Positions 1-8,703 of a stretch of DNA of 64,000 nt are shown here, in pieces. How positions within the stretch are numbered: the first letter of the stretch is position 1; every line of letters begins with the position of its first letter. Origin of the DNA: Variovorax sp. WS11 (GTDB lineage: Bacteria > Pseudomonadota > Gammaproteobacteria > Burkholderiales > Burkholderiaceae_C); contig NZ_JAAGOW010000001.1 of assembly GCF_010499245.1 (NCBI RefSeq), forward strand, positions 2,418,001-2,482,000, given 5' to 3'. The position numbers and the translations under genes are program-made. The notes under the pieces were generated by a model. The model worked only from the letters and a program-made list of their open reading frames with translations, was not told the origin of the DNA and did no database searches.

Positions 1-1
1 G

Positions 2-535
2 AAGCGCCTGCAGCTGCTCAAGGACATCCTGCCGGGGGCACGCCGCTTCGCCATCGTGTTCAACCCGAACACCGTGCCGCACGCGGACCTCGCGCGGAGC
101 GTGGCCAACTGGGAGCCGGCCCTCGGCGTGGCGCTGCAGATCGACGCGATACGCGGCCCGGATGATTTCGAGCCCGCCTTCGCATCCATCGTCGGCGCAG
201 GCACGAACGCGGTCGCTCTCTTGGCGGACCCCATGATCTGGACCGAGCGCGCCAAGCTCGGCGCGCTGTGCGCGAAGCACCGCCTGCCATCGATCTGGGG
301 CGGCGCTGGTTATCTCGACGTCGGGGGCCTGCTGTCTTACCAGGGCGACTGGTCCGCGCTCTTCTACCGCGCCGCCGGCTTCGTCGACAAGATCCTCAAG
401 GGCACCAAGCCGGGCGACATCCCCTTCGAGCAGGGCACCAAGCTGGAACTCGTCGTCAACCTCAAGGCGGCCAAGACGCTCGGCCTGACCATTCCGCAGA
501 GCGTGCTGGTGAGTGCCGACCAGGTGATCGAATGA
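2..535 (+). CDS. ABC-type substrate-binding protein, C-terminal part (5' end outside window)
   Basis: The open frame enters at the left edge and gives 177 residues of the C-terminal half of a periplasmic binding protein of the ABC_sub_bind (PF04392-like) family. It ends with the family's typical tail, ALGLTIPQSVLVSADQVIE, which recurs in the next gene and at 17024-18022. It would bind a small ligand in the periplasm; the ligand cannot be told. Its TGA overlaps the ATG of the next gene (ATGA, 532-535), so the two paralogues are translationally coupled. No signal peptide can be assessed because the N-terminus is missing. Confidence 0.85.
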   Translation, partial: KRLQLLKDILPGARRFAIVFNPNTVPHADLARSVANWEPALGVALQIDAIRGPDDFEPAFASIVGAGTNAVALLADPMIWTERAKLGALCAKHRLPSIWGGAGYLDVGGLLSYQGDWSALFYRAAGFVDKILKGTKPGDIPFEQGTKLELVVNLKAAKTLGLTIPQSVLVSADQVIE

Positions 536-1512
536 AACGGCGCGACGTCACGACGCTCCTCGCCGCGGCCGCGCTGGCCGGCCTCGCGCGCGCGGCGCCT
601 GCCGGCGCACGAGCCCCGAAGATCGGCCGCCTTTCCGAAGGCGGGCCACCGAGCGCGGACACGCTGGACGGATTCCGCAAGGCAATGCGCGAGTTCGGCT
701 ACCCGGACATCGTGATCGAAGCACGGAATTCCGCCGGCGACTACGCCAGGCTGCCCGAGCTCGCGGCCGAGCTCGTGGGCCTCGGCGTCGACGCGATCTG
801 GACCGTGGGCACCATCGCGACCGGTGCCGCAAAGGCCGCGACGCGCACCGTCCCCGTCGTGATGGTCAGCGCCGATGCCGTCGGCGCCGGACTCGTCGAC
901 AGCATGGCGCACCCCGGAGGCAATATCACCGGCCTGACGCTGATCGCCACCGAGCTGGTGCGCAAGCGGCTCGAGCTGATGAAGGAGCTGTACCCGGGGA
1001 GCCGGCGAGTGATCGGCTTCTGCACCGGTCCCGGCGCGCTGGATGTTCCGCTCGTGGTCCAGTGGGTGCGCGAGAGCGAGGCGGCCGCCCGCAAGCTGCG
1101 CCTGGGCTTCGAGCTCATCGAGGCGGCCCCCGACCCGACGCAATGGGACGGCCTGTTCGCCTCGTTCGCAACGCGGCCCGGCACGGCACTGTCGCCCATC
1201 GAAAGCCCCTTCCTGCTGCAGCACCGGACGCTGCTGGCCGAGCTCTCGCTGAAGCACCGGCTGCCCGCCATCTATGCCTTGCAGGAACACGTGCTTGCCG
1301 GCGGCCTGTGTTCCTACGGGGTGAACCTGCGCTTCCTGTTCGAGCGCGTCGCCTACTATGTCGCGAAGGTTCTCGATGGCGTCAAGCCCGCCGACCTGCC
1401 GGTGGAGCAGCCGACCCGCTACGAGCTGGTCATCAACCGGAAAACCGCCGAGGCGCTCGGCCTGTCGGTCACGCCGTCGCTGCTGCTGCAGGCCGACCGG
1501 GTGATCGAATGA
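532..1512 (+). CDS. ABC-type substrate-binding protein (ABC_sub_bind family)
   Basis: A 326-residue periplasmic binding protein. The start MKRRDVTTLLAAAAL gives a basic N-region and hydrophobic core typical of a signal peptide, and it overlaps the previous stop by 4 bases. Two alpha/beta lobes follow, with the family tail near SLLLQADRVIE. It is a tandem paralogue of the upstream gene and of 17024-18022. Such proteins are often found beside two-component genes in Comamonadaceae, and here two receiver proteins follow within 17 bases, so it may feed a ligand signal to a sensor rather than to a permease; no permease or ATPase is adjacent. Ligand unknown. Confidence 0.85.
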   Translation: MKRRDVTTLLAAAALAGLARAAPAGARAPKIGRLSEGGPPSADTLDGFRKAMREFGYPDIVIEARNSAGDYARLPELAAELVGLGVDAIWTVGTIATGAAKAATRTVPVVMVSADAVGAGLVDSMAHPGGNITGLTLIATELVRKRLELMKELYPGSRRVIGFCTGPGALDVPLVVQWVRESEAAARKLRLGFELIEAAPDPTQWDGLFASFATRPGTALSPIESPFLLQHRTLLAELSLKHRLPAIYALQEHVLAGGLCSYGVNLRFLFERVAYYVAKVLDGVKPADLPVEQPTRYELVINRKTAEALGLSVTPSLLLQADRVIE

Positions 1513-1528
1513 TGCGGGGAGAAACAGC

Positions 1529-1909
1529 ATGAGCACCATCCTGATCGTCGAGGACAACGAGAAGAACATGAAGCTGGTGCGCGACATCCTCCAGCACGCG
1601 GGCCACGCCACGCTCGAAGCCGCGACCGGCCGCGAGGGCCTGCGCCTCGCCGTCGACGCGCAGCCCGACCTGGTGCTGATGGACATCCAGCTGCCCGACA
1701 TCGACGGCATCGCCGTGCTGCGCGAGATCCGCCGCAATGCCGCGCTCGACGCGGTGCCGGTGCTGGCGGTGTCGGCCTCGGTGATGCCCGACGAGCAGCA
1801 GAAGATCGTCAGCTCCGGCTTCGATGCCTTCATCACCAAGCCGATCCAGCTGCAGCAGTTTCGCGAGACCGTGCAGCGCATGCTGCGGGAAGGGCGGCCT
1901 GTTCGATGA
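1529..1909 (+). CDS. Single-domain response regulator (CheY/DivK-like receiver)
   Basis: 126 residues forming one receiver domain and nothing else. The acidic pocket is in ILIVEDNEKN, the phospho-acceptor Asp is in LVLMDIQLPDIDG (about residue 53), the conserved Ser/Thr lies in VLAVSAS and the Lys in ITKPIQ. A GGGGAGA ribosome-binding site precedes the ATG. Its stop overlaps the start of the next gene by 4 bases, so it is co-translated with the receiver-cyclase. No histidine kinase is adjacent in the window; the partner kinase must lie elsewhere. Confidence 0.9.
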   Translation: MSTILIVEDNEKNMKLVRDILQHAGHATLEAATGREGLRLAVDAQPDLVLMDIQLPDIDGIAVLREIRRNAALDAVPVLAVSASVMPDEQQKIVSSGFDAFITKPIQLQQFRETVQRMLREGRPVR

Positions 1910-2961
1910 GCGCCACTATCCTCGTCGTCGACGACACGCCGCTCAACGCCAAGCTGCTCGCTGACCTGTTGTGCGTCAAAGGCTACCGGGCCGTGACCGC
2001 GGCCTCCGGCCCCGAAGCGCTTCGCAAGCTGGCCGAAGAGAAGCCCGACCTGGTGCTGCTCGACGTGATGATGCCGGGCATGAGCGGCTACGAGGTCTGC
2101 GCCGCCATCCGCGCCGATCCGGCGCACGCGATGCTGCCGGTGGTGCTGGTGACTGCGCTCGACCCGGCGGCGGAGCGCGTGAAAGGCCTGGAGGCCGGTG
2201 CGGACGACTTCCTGAGCAAGCCGGTGGCGCAGGCCGAGCTGCTGGCGCGCGTGAAGTCGCTGCTTCGCATCAAGCAGCTGTACGACGAGGTCGAGCGCCA
2301 GCGCAGCGCGCTGGCGGAATGGAACCGCACGCTGGAGCAGCGGGTGCAAGAGGGCGTGCAGGAGCTCGAGCGGGTCGGCCGGCTGCGGCGCTTCTTCTCG
2401 CCGCAGCTTGCGGAGGCCATCGTCAACGGCGGCGCCGACGATCCACTGAAGAGCCACCGCTGCGAGATCACCGTCGTCTTTCTCGACCTGCGCGGCTTCA
2501 CCGCCTTCACCGAGACCGCCGACCCGGAGGAGGTGATGGCCGTGCTCGCCGACTACCACGCCGCGATGGGGCGGCGCATCCTCGAGTTCGAAGGCACGCT
2601 AGAACGCTTCACCGGCGACGGGATCATGGTGTTCTTCAACGACCCGACGCCGATCCCCGACCCGGCGCCGCGCGCGGCACGCATGGCGCTGGCGATGCAG
2701 GGCGACGTGGCGCTGCTGGCCGAGCGCTGGCGCAAGCGCGGGCACGAGCTGCAGATGGGCGTGGGCATCGCGCAGGGCTTCGCGACGCTGGGCGGGATCG
2801 GCTTTCCGGGGCGCATCGACTACGGGGGCGATCGGGACCGTGACCAACCTCGCGGCGCGGCTGTGCGGGGAGGCGCAAGGCGGCGAGGTCCCGGTGTCGC
2901 AGCGCGTGTGGGGCGATCGAAGGGGTCGTGGAGGGCGAGGCGGCGGGGGCGCTGGTGTTGA
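1906..2961 (+). CDS. Receiver domain-adenylate/guanylate cyclase (class III), frameshifted near the 3' end
   Basis: Residues 1-125 are a receiver (DD pair near the N-terminus, phospho-Asp in LVLLDVMMPGMSG, Lys in LSKPVA). A coiled-coil linker (about 130-165) follows, then a class III cyclase domain with metal-binding Asp in VVFLDLRGFT and in ERFTGDGIMVFF. It should make cyclic nucleotide under phosphorylation control. An extra G in the run at 2824-2828 shifts the frame after RIDYG; a second extra G near 2910-2913 shifts it again. Reading through both restores a normal family C-terminus that ends LKGFARPVQAFRLRCG at a TGA at 3006-3008. As it stands the last part of the cyclase fold is replaced by an Arg-rich tail. 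This is real decay or sequencing error; the domain assignment is firm. Confidence 0.8.
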   Translation: MSATILVVDDTPLNAKLLADLLCVKGYRAVTAASGPEALRKLAEEKPDLVLLDVMMPGMSGYEVCAAIRADPAHAMLPVVLVTALDPAAERVKGLEAGADDFLSKPVAQAELLARVKSLLRIKQLYDEVERQRSALAEWNRTLEQRVQEGVQELERVGRLRRFFSPQLAEAIVNGGADDPLKSHRCEITVVFLDLRGFTAFTETADPEEVMAVLADYHAAMGRRILEFEGTLERFTGDGIMVFFNDPTPIPDPAPRAARMALAMQGDVALLAERWRKRGHELQMGVGIAQGFATLGGIGFPGRIDYGGDRDRDQPRGAAVRGGARRRGPGVAARVGRSKGSWRARRRGRWC

Positions 2962-2969
2962 AGGGGTTT

Positions 2970-3008
2970 GCGCGGCCGGTGCAGGCGTTTAGGTTGCGGT
3001 GCGGGTGA
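2970..3008 (+). repeat. 39-bp direct repeat, copy 1 (3' end of cyclase gene with stop codon)
   Basis: This is the last 39 bases of the receiver-cyclase coding sequence in its unshifted frame, including the stop. It matches 3798-3836 at 36 of 39 positions (mismatches at 2989, 2991 and 3005). The two copies are 828 bases apart and enclose the whole toxin-antitoxin module. Confidence 0.8.
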
Positions 3009-3047
3009 GGTCTGAAGACTTGAGGAAAGGGCCGATGCCTGGCTTGG

Positions 3048-3428
3048 CTACTGCAATCGATAGGCCAGTTGGCGCTCGTGCCGCATCGAAAGCAGCACCA
3101 CATCCTGTTTGGAGTGAGCGTAGAGCACGACGTGGCGAGCCAACACCAGCTCTCGCAGTTCGGGCATACCGAGTGCTCGCGCGAGTTGCCTGGCCTGCTC
3201 GGACTGAAACTGCCCCCAACCTGATTTCGCGTCGAGGAATCGGGCGGGTCGGCCACTCGCTGGTGCGAAGGAAAGAAGCGCCCGTGCTTTCACAACTTCC
3301 GCCTGCAGCTTCTTGAAGCGCGAGGGCGCAGAAGCGGTGTCCTGTTCTTCCATGAAGGCGCGGGCGGCCAGCAGGCACGCCAGGAAGTTGGGAACCGCCC
3401 GGACCCTTGCGTTGACGGGAATGCTCAC
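3048..3428 (-). CDS. Type II toxin, RelE/ParE-like
   Basis: 126 residues. The C-terminal half has the RelE/ParE signature of short strands around HVVLYAHSKQDVVLLSMRH. RelE-type members cleave mRNA on the ribosome and ParE-type members poison gyrase; which one applies cannot be told. The chosen start is a GTG that overlaps the antitoxin stop by 4 bases (GTGA), the usual coupling in such operons. It lies inside the segment flanked by 39-bp direct repeats. The N-terminal 40 residues look poorly conserved for the family, so an internal start is possible. Confidence 0.65.
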   Translation of the reverse strand: MSIPVNARVRAVPNFLACLLAARAFMEEQDTASAPSRFKKLQAEVVKARALLSFAPASGRPARFLDAKSGWGQFQSEQARQLARALGMPELRELVLARHVVLYAHSKQDVVLLSMRHERQLAYRLQ

Positions 3429-3718
3429 GGCGCAGGTGAGACGCCGAGTGCCTGATCCAGTTCTTCGTCAGCCACGAACTGTCCCGCCAGGGCCTGCCGC
3501 AAGCCGGCGATGGCGTCCTCGGCCAGCACGAGGCTCGCATGCTCGGCTTCGAGGGCATGGTAGTAGTCCAGTCGGCGCGCGTCGATCAGAGCGACGTAGC
3601 TCGCGCCGTTCTTGGTCAGCACTTTTTCGGAGCCGCTTCCCACCACGTCTTCGGCCAGGTCGGTGAGCCTGGCGCGCGCTTCGCTGATCGGAACGACGTC
3701 TGATGCTCGCAATGGCAT
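3425..3718 (-). CDS. Type II antitoxin, Phd/YefM-like
   Basis: 97 residues beginning MPLRASDVVPISEARARLTD. The PISEARARL stretch and the KNGASYVALIDARRLD stretch are the classic DNA-binding N-terminal half of Phd/YefM antitoxins; the acidic C-terminal half would wrap and neutralise the toxin encoded just downstream. The protein should also repress its own operon through the inverted repeats at 3730-3764. A longer in-frame reading upstream exists, but it crosses the operator region and lacks family similarity, so the ATG at 3716-3718 is preferred. Confidence 0.8.
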   Translation of the reverse strand: MPLRASDVVPISEARARLTDLAEDVVGSGSEKVLTKNGASYVALIDARRLDYYHALEAEHASLVLAEDAIAGLRQALAGQFVADEELDQALGVSPAP

Positions 3719-3729
3719 GTTGCAGTATC

Positions 3730-3764
3730 CGTTAAGGTTTTCGTTAATGTCGATCAGTTTAACG
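3730..3764 (-). promoter_or_regulatory. Candidate operator/promoter of the toxin-antitoxin operon
   Basis: Just upstream of the antitoxin start, CGTTAA occurs at 3730-3735 and 3742-3747 and its inverse TTAACG at 3759-3764. The segment is AT-richer than its surroundings. Repeated short palindromic half-sites in this position are typical of autoregulation by Phd/YefM antitoxins. The functional assignment is inference. Confidence 0.5.
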
Positions 3765-3797
3765 ACCAAACCTGCAAGACTGCAATCGAAGCCGTTC

Positions 3798-3836
3798 GCG
3801 CGGCCGGTGCAGGCGTCTCGGTTGCGGTGCGGTTGA
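3798..3836 (+). repeat. 39-bp direct repeat, copy 2
   Basis: Second copy of the cyclase 3' end (36/39 identical to 2970-3008, again ending in TGA). It lies upstream of the toxin-antitoxin promoter and is not connected to any cyclase reading frame. From here to 4084 I see no gene, only an untranslated stretch leading to the next start. Confidence 0.8.
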
Positions 3837-4084
3837 ACGCAGCGCTTTGCAGGACGAGGCTCGCGCCGCGGCGCAGTAGCTGAGACATCACTGCCCACAC
3901 GGGCATTGCGCACCGCGCCCCGCTACGCGGCAAACGTAGGCCATCCGCCATATGGAGGAGCCCTTGTTTTGGGCGTACAACATTCGCGCCCGAAGGGGCC
4001 GAGCGTCTGTCAGCGTGTTCAATATCTTCAGGTGATCGGCTTCGGCCCTGGTATCACCGCCCGTGGCGGGGCAGGAGAAGGATC

Positions 4085-4627
4085 ATGGACAAGCCTTGCG
4101 GTATGGCCGTGCTCTGCGCTGGCGCAGCAGCGGCGGCGATGATGGTAATAAGTCCTGCGTGGGCCCACGAGCCGGGCCGAATGACTGGCGGTGGCAGCTT
4201 TTTCTGCCCCTACTACGGTGGGACCCAGAAAGTGACCCACGGATTCGAGTTGCACTGTGGAACCGGCGGAGCGTTCGAAGGCGCCGACCCCGCGGAGCCC
4301 AACAACCTGGAGATCAATTTTTCCGGTGGTGACAACTTCCACCTGACCACTTTGAGGAAAGGTCTTTGCAGCAACGACCCTGCCATCGACCAGACACCCC
4401 CGAACAGTTCGCTTTTCGACACCTTCGTGGGCGAAGGCACCGGAACATTCAATGGCCAGCCCGCGGCGATCAACTTCACGTTCGTCGATGCCGGAGAGCC
4501 TGGCACATTGGACACTGCCCGGGTCCTCATCACGGTGGGGGCGTCGACCGTGCTGGACTGCGATGACGCCGCTGCCCCGCTGACCTTCGGCAACCATCAG
4601 GCACACAAGCTGACGGGCAATAAGTAG
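4085..4627 (+). CDS. Secreted protein of unknown function, Cys-containing
   Basis: 180 residues. A clear signal peptide ends at SPAWA-HE (about residue 27), so the mature protein is exported. The mature part is Gly/Asn/Phe-rich and predicted all-beta, with short motifs GRMTGGGSFF, THGFELHC, NNLEINFSGG and FTFVDAGEPG and several Cys that could form disulfides. The GGGSFF/THGF/LHC arrangement recalls a domain found in bacterial surface and calcium-related proteins, but I cannot name it with confidence. GGAGAAGG precedes the ATG. It is followed 30 bases later by another exported protein on the same strand. Confidence 0.75.
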   Translation: MDKPCGMAVLCAGAAAAAMMVISPAWAHEPGRMTGGGSFFCPYYGGTQKVTHGFELHCGTGGAFEGADPAEPNNLEINFSGGDNFHLTTLRKGLCSNDPAIDQTPPNSSLFDTFVGEGTGTFNGQPAAINFTFVDAGEPGTLDTARVLITVGASTVLDCDDAAAPLTFGNHQAHKLTGNK

Positions 4628-4657
4628 CAAGGACCTGGCGATCCAGGAAGGGCTGCC

Positions 4658-4995
4658 GTGGCCAAAAACAAGGATCGAGCGCGCAGGGCATGGGCGGGCC
4701 TGTGCCTGGCCGCGCTTACGCTGGCCTTGGGTACGCCTTTGCTGGCAGCTGAAGCCGGCAAGGCACCCTCCATCGAGGCCGATGCGCAGCGCTCCGAGCA
4801 AGACTTTGCAAGCCTCGGCGGCGCGCTCTACAACCCATTCAGCCCCACGTTCGAGACGGCGGCGAAGATGCCCAGCGTCGCCTCGCCGGCGCGGCAGCAA
4901 GCGAACGACGAAAGCTTCGGCCTCGCGGCGACGACCCTTGCAGCGTTCTTCGCTGCCGGGGCCCTTGTCGTTCTCGTTCGCTTACTCGTGGCGGG

Positions 4996-4999
<4 letters not shown>
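4658..4999 (+). CDS. Small exported/membrane-anchored protein, unknown
   Basis: 113 residues from a GTG start preceded by GGAAGG. An N-terminal signal sequence ends near LLAAEA (about 31), a polar middle follows, and there is a C-terminal transmembrane segment (about 91-112) ending VLVRLLVAG. The layout suggests a periplasmic protein anchored by its C-terminal helix. Its TAG shares the four bases CTAG with the stop of the convergent methyltransferase gene. I do not recognise the family. Confidence 0.6.
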
Positions 5000-5847
<848 letters not shown>

Positions 5848-5888
5848 CTTTCCTTTGCTGGCCCAGGGGGCGAAAGCTAGACTGTGCA

Positions 5889-5911
5889 ACTTCAAGCCGA
5901 CTTCAAGTCAA
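5889..5911 (-). promoter_or_regulatory. Candidate MerR operator overlapping the methyltransferase promoter
   Basis: ACTTCAAG occurs at 5889-5896 and again at 5900-5907, and GACTTCAAGTC (5899-5909) is a self-complementary core. On the minus strand the stretch opens with TTGACTTGAAGTC, resembling MerR-family promoters in which a -35 box leads into a dyad within a lengthened spacer. It sits between the divergent methyltransferase and MerR starts. The role is inferred from position and pattern. Confidence 0.45.
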
Positions 5912-5927
5912 GAGCAAGAGCAAGAGC

Positions 5928-6386
5928 ATGAGACACCTGGACATTGCCGAGGTCGCGCAGCAATCCGGCATTCCCGCGTCGGCGCTGCGCTTTTACGAAG
6001 AGAAGGGGCTGATTGCCTCCACCGGAAGGCGCGGGCTGCGGCGGCTGTTCGACCCCGGCGTGATCGAACGGCTGGCGCTGATCTCGCTGGGGCGCGCCTC
6101 CGGTTTTTCGCTCGACGAGATCGCGCACATGTTTGCACCGGAAGGGCAGCCGCGTCTGGATCGCAAGATGCTCGCGGCCAAGGCGGATGAGCTGGACAAG
6201 ACCATCCGCAAGTTGAGCGCCATGCGCGACAGCCTTCGCCACGCGGCCGTCTGCCCGGCGCCGAGCCATATGGAATGCCCTACGTTTCGGCGGCTCCTGA
6301 AGGCCGCGGGCGCCGGTGCGCTCGGTAAGCGAAAGAAGGGCGCTCCGCAGCCGCCGGCGAACCAGGTCCGCCTCACGTCGCCTTGA
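5928..6386 (+). CDS. MerR-family transcriptional regulator
   Basis: 152 residues. The N-terminus IAEVAQQSGIPASALRFYEEKGL is the winged helix-turn-helix of MerR regulators, followed by the RRLFDPGVIERLALI wing and a dimerisation helix (about 75-110). Two Cys in VCPAPSHMECPTF sit where metal- or redox-sensing members have their ligands, which hints at thiol-based sensing. It is divergent from the SAM methyltransferase. The start was chosen because it opens directly on the conserved HTH; upstream codons read through the intergenic region. Confidence 0.85.
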   Translation: MRHLDIAEVAQQSGIPASALRFYEEKGLIASTGRRGLRRLFDPGVIERLALISLGRASGFSLDEIAHMFAPEGQPRLDRKMLAAKADELDKTIRKLSAMRDSLRHAAVCPAPSHMECPTFRRLLKAAGAGALGKRKKGAPQPPANQVRLTSP

Positions 6387-7350
6387 TCGCAAAGCGCTTG
6401 ATGATGTCCCCGTACTGCTTCGTCTCCGCACGCATGCGCTCCGCAAACTGCTTGCCCGGCATCGCGACCAGATCGGTCCCCAGCGCGGCGAGCTTGGCGC
6501 GCGTGTCTGGCCGCTGAAGCACCGCGAAGGCGGCCTTCTCCAGCTGCTGGACGATCTCCGCCGGCGTGCGCGCAGGCACCAGCACGCCGTACCACGCGAC
6601 GAAGTCGTCGTCGCGCATGATGCCCAGCGCCTCGCCCACCGTCGGCACGGCCGGAACGAGCGGCGAGCGCCTGGGCTGCGTCACCGCCAGCGCCACCAGC
6701 TTGCCGGCGTTGAGGTGCGACAGCAGCGGCGGCGCGCCCACCAGCGCGAAGGACACCTCGCCGCCCAGAACCCCGACCGTCGCCGGCGCGGCGCCCTTGT
6801 AGGGCACGTGCACGATGTCCAAGCCCGTCTGCGAGCGCAGCAGCTCCACCGCGATGTGCTGCGGCGTGCCGTTGCCGGGCGTGCCGACGGTGATGCCGCC
6901 CGATGTCTTGCGCGCCGCATCGAGCGCCTCGCGCAGCGTCTTCGCGCCCAGCGATGCATTGGCGACCAGCAGGTTGGGCGACTGCGACACCAGCGCCACC
7001 GGCGTGAAGTCGCTCAGCGGCGCATACGACACCTTGGCGTGGAGCGAAGGCGTGATGGTCAGCTCGGGGTTGCCCGCGAGCAGCACGGTGTAGCCGTCCG
7101 GCGCCGCCTTGGCTGCGGCCTCGGCACCGAGCATGCCGCCGGCGCCCGCACGGTTGTCGACCACGAAGTTCTGCTTCAGCTCTTCGCCCATGCCCTGCGC
7201 CATCAGGCGGGCGACCGCATCGATGCCGCCCCCGGCGGAATAGGGCACGATCATCTTCACCGGCGCGTTGGGGTAGCCCTGGGCGAAGGCCGTGCCGATG
7301 CCTCCGAACAGGGAGGCGCCTAGGCCGGCGAGGACGGTTCTGCGTTGCAT
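6373..7350 (-). CDS. Bug-family (TctC) tripartite tricarboxylate transporter substrate-binding protein
   Basis: 325 residues. A signal peptide ends FGGIGTAFA-QG (about 23). The hallmark PVKMIVPYSAGGGIDAVAR and the conserved VVDNRAGAGGMLG and VGTPGNGTPQHIAVELL segments define the Bug/TctC family of Bordetella-Comamonadaceae periplasmic receptors for carboxylates or related solutes. AAGGAGA precedes the ATG. It overlaps the end of the FAD-linked oxidase gene by about 30 bases and is the last gene of a sulfatase-oxidase-Bug operon, so its ligand is probably the substrate or product of those enzymes. No TctA/TctB membrane partners are nearby, as is common for this family. Confidence 0.92.
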   Translation of the reverse strand: MQRRTVLAGLGASLFGGIGTAFAQGYPNAPVKMIVPYSAGGGIDAVARLMAQGMGEELKQNFVVDNRAGAGGMLGAEAAAKAAPDGYTVLLAGNPELTITPSLHAKVSYAPLSDFTPVALVSQSPNLLVANASLGAKTLREALDAARKTSGGITVGTPGNGTPQHIAVELLRSQTGLDIVHVPYKGAAPATVGVLGGEVSFALVGAPPLLSHLNAGKLVALAVTQPRRSPLVPAVPTVGEALGIMRDDDFVAWYGVLVPARTPAEIVQQLEKAAFAVLQRPDTRAKLAALGTDLVAMPGKQFAERMRAETKQYGDIIKRFAIKAT

Positions 7351-8693
7351 GCGATGTCTCCTTCGTTCTGATCGAATATGCGGCCCGGGTTGAGCAGTTG
7401 GGCCGGATCGAGTGCCTGCTTCAGCCGGCGCATGAGCTCGACTTCCGCCGGGCTGCGCGACACCTGCAGGAATTCCTTCTTCAAGCGGCCGATGCCATGC
7501 TCGGCGCTGATGGTGCCGCGGCGTCCGCGCAGCGCGCCGTAGGCGATCTCGTCGACCTCGTGCAGGGCCTGTGCATCGACCGGCCCGCTGATGAGGTGCA
7601 GGTTGTTGTCGCCGAGGTGGCCGAGGAACAGATGCTCGGCCGATGGAATGCGCTGCCGCAACGCCGCCTCGACCTCGCCGATATAGCCGGCCGTCTCGGC
7701 CCAGGGCATGCCGATGTCCAGCGCGGCCGTGGGCTTGAGGTGCGACAGCAGCTCGGGGATCGACTCGCGCAGGCGCCAGAAGGCCTCGCGGTGCGCGAGC
7801 GTGGCGGCGAAAGCGCAGTCGGCAATCTCTTCCTTGTCCAGCGCATCGGCCAGGGCCGACTGCAGTTCGTCTTCCATCGACTGGCCGGCCGATCCGGCCG
7901 CCTCGATCAGCACGTGCCAGGGCGCCGCGCTGCCCAGCGGCGGCGCCTGTTTGCAGAGCTTCGACGCCATCCCCACGAAGCGGCCCGACATGAACTCGAA
8001 GGCACACAGCGCCGGCCCCATGCGGCTCTTGAGCGCGCGCAGCAAGGCCGGCAGCGCCTCGAAGCGATCGGCCGTCACCCACGCCGCAGCCACCTCGCCC
8101 ATCGGCGGATGCAGCCGCAGCGTGAGCCGCGTGATGATGCCCAGCGTGCCTTCGGTGCCGATGAACAGAAAACGCGGATCGAAGCCCGTGCTGTTCTTGA
8201 CCAGCCGCGTGAGCGAGGACACCACCGTGCCGTCGGCCAGCACCGCCTCGACGCCCAGCACCGAATCGCGCATGGTCCCGTAGCGGATCACGCGGATGCC
8301 GCCGGCATTGGTCGCCGCATTGCCGCCCACCGTGCAGCTGCCGCGCGCCCCCAGGTCGACCGCGAACATCCAGCCCTGCGCGGCCGCCGCTTCCTGCACC
8401 TGCTGCAGCGTGGCGCCGGCCTGCACCTGCATCACGCCTTCGAGCGCGTCGATGTCCTCGATGCGGTTCATGCGCTCGAGGTTGATCACCACGTCGCCGT
8501 CGCCCGGCACCGCGCCGCCCGCCAGGCCGGTCATGCCGCCCTGCACGGTGATGCGCCGCTTCTCGTCGCGACAGCGGCGCACGAGGGCCGCGACTTCCTC
8601 GGTCGTGGTCGGCCGGTGCAGCTCGCTCGGCATGCCGTGGGGCAGGCCGCTCCAGTCCTTCAGGTAGCGCTCGTCGATGTCGGTCGTGATCAT
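7320..8693 (-). CDS. FAD-linked oxidase (GlcD/D-2-hydroxyacid dehydrogenase family)
   Basis: 457 residues starting MITTDIDERYLKDWSG. The N-terminal FAD_binding_4 (PCMH) domain carries the pyrophosphate loop RITVQGGMTGLAGGAVP and NAATNAGGIRVIRYG; the C-terminal FAD-oxidase_C domain has HLGDNNLHL and ends in the conserved SAEHGIGRLKKEFL segment. The family oxidises D-2-hydroxy acids such as glycolate, D-lactate or D-2-hydroxyglutarate. It starts 10 bases after the sulfatase stop and overlaps the Bug gene, so it is the middle gene of an operon. The exact substrate is not deducible. Confidence 0.88.
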   Translation of the reverse strand: MITTDIDERYLKDWSGLPHGMPSELHRPTTTEEVAALVRRCRDEKRRITVQGGMTGLAGGAVPGDGDVVINLERMNRIEDIDALEGVMQVQAGATLQQVQEAAAAQGWMFAVDLGARGSCTVGGNAATNAGGIRVIRYGTMRDSVLGVEAVLADGTVVSSLTRLVKNSTGFDPRFLFIGTEGTLGIITRLTLRLHPPMGEVAAAWVTADRFEALPALLRALKSRMGPALCAFEFMSGRFVGMASKLCKQAPPLGSAAPWHVLIEAAGSAGQSMEDELQSALADALDKEEIADCAFAATLAHREAFWRLRESIPELLSHLKPTAALDIGMPWAETAGYIGEVEAALRQRIPSAEHLFLGHLGDNNLHLISGPVDAQALHEVDEIAYGALRGRRGTISAEHGIGRLKKEFLQVSRSPAEVELMRRLKQALDPAQLLNPGRIFDQNEGDIACNAEPSSPA

Positions 8694-8703
8694 GGCGCCT
8701 GCC

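Noticed and set aside
364..2559. Long open frame (over 700 codons) on the minus strand opposite the binding protein and receiver genes
   Set aside because: Antisense to well-supported genes, Arg/Gly/His-rich, no domain; typical shadow of high-GC coding DNA.
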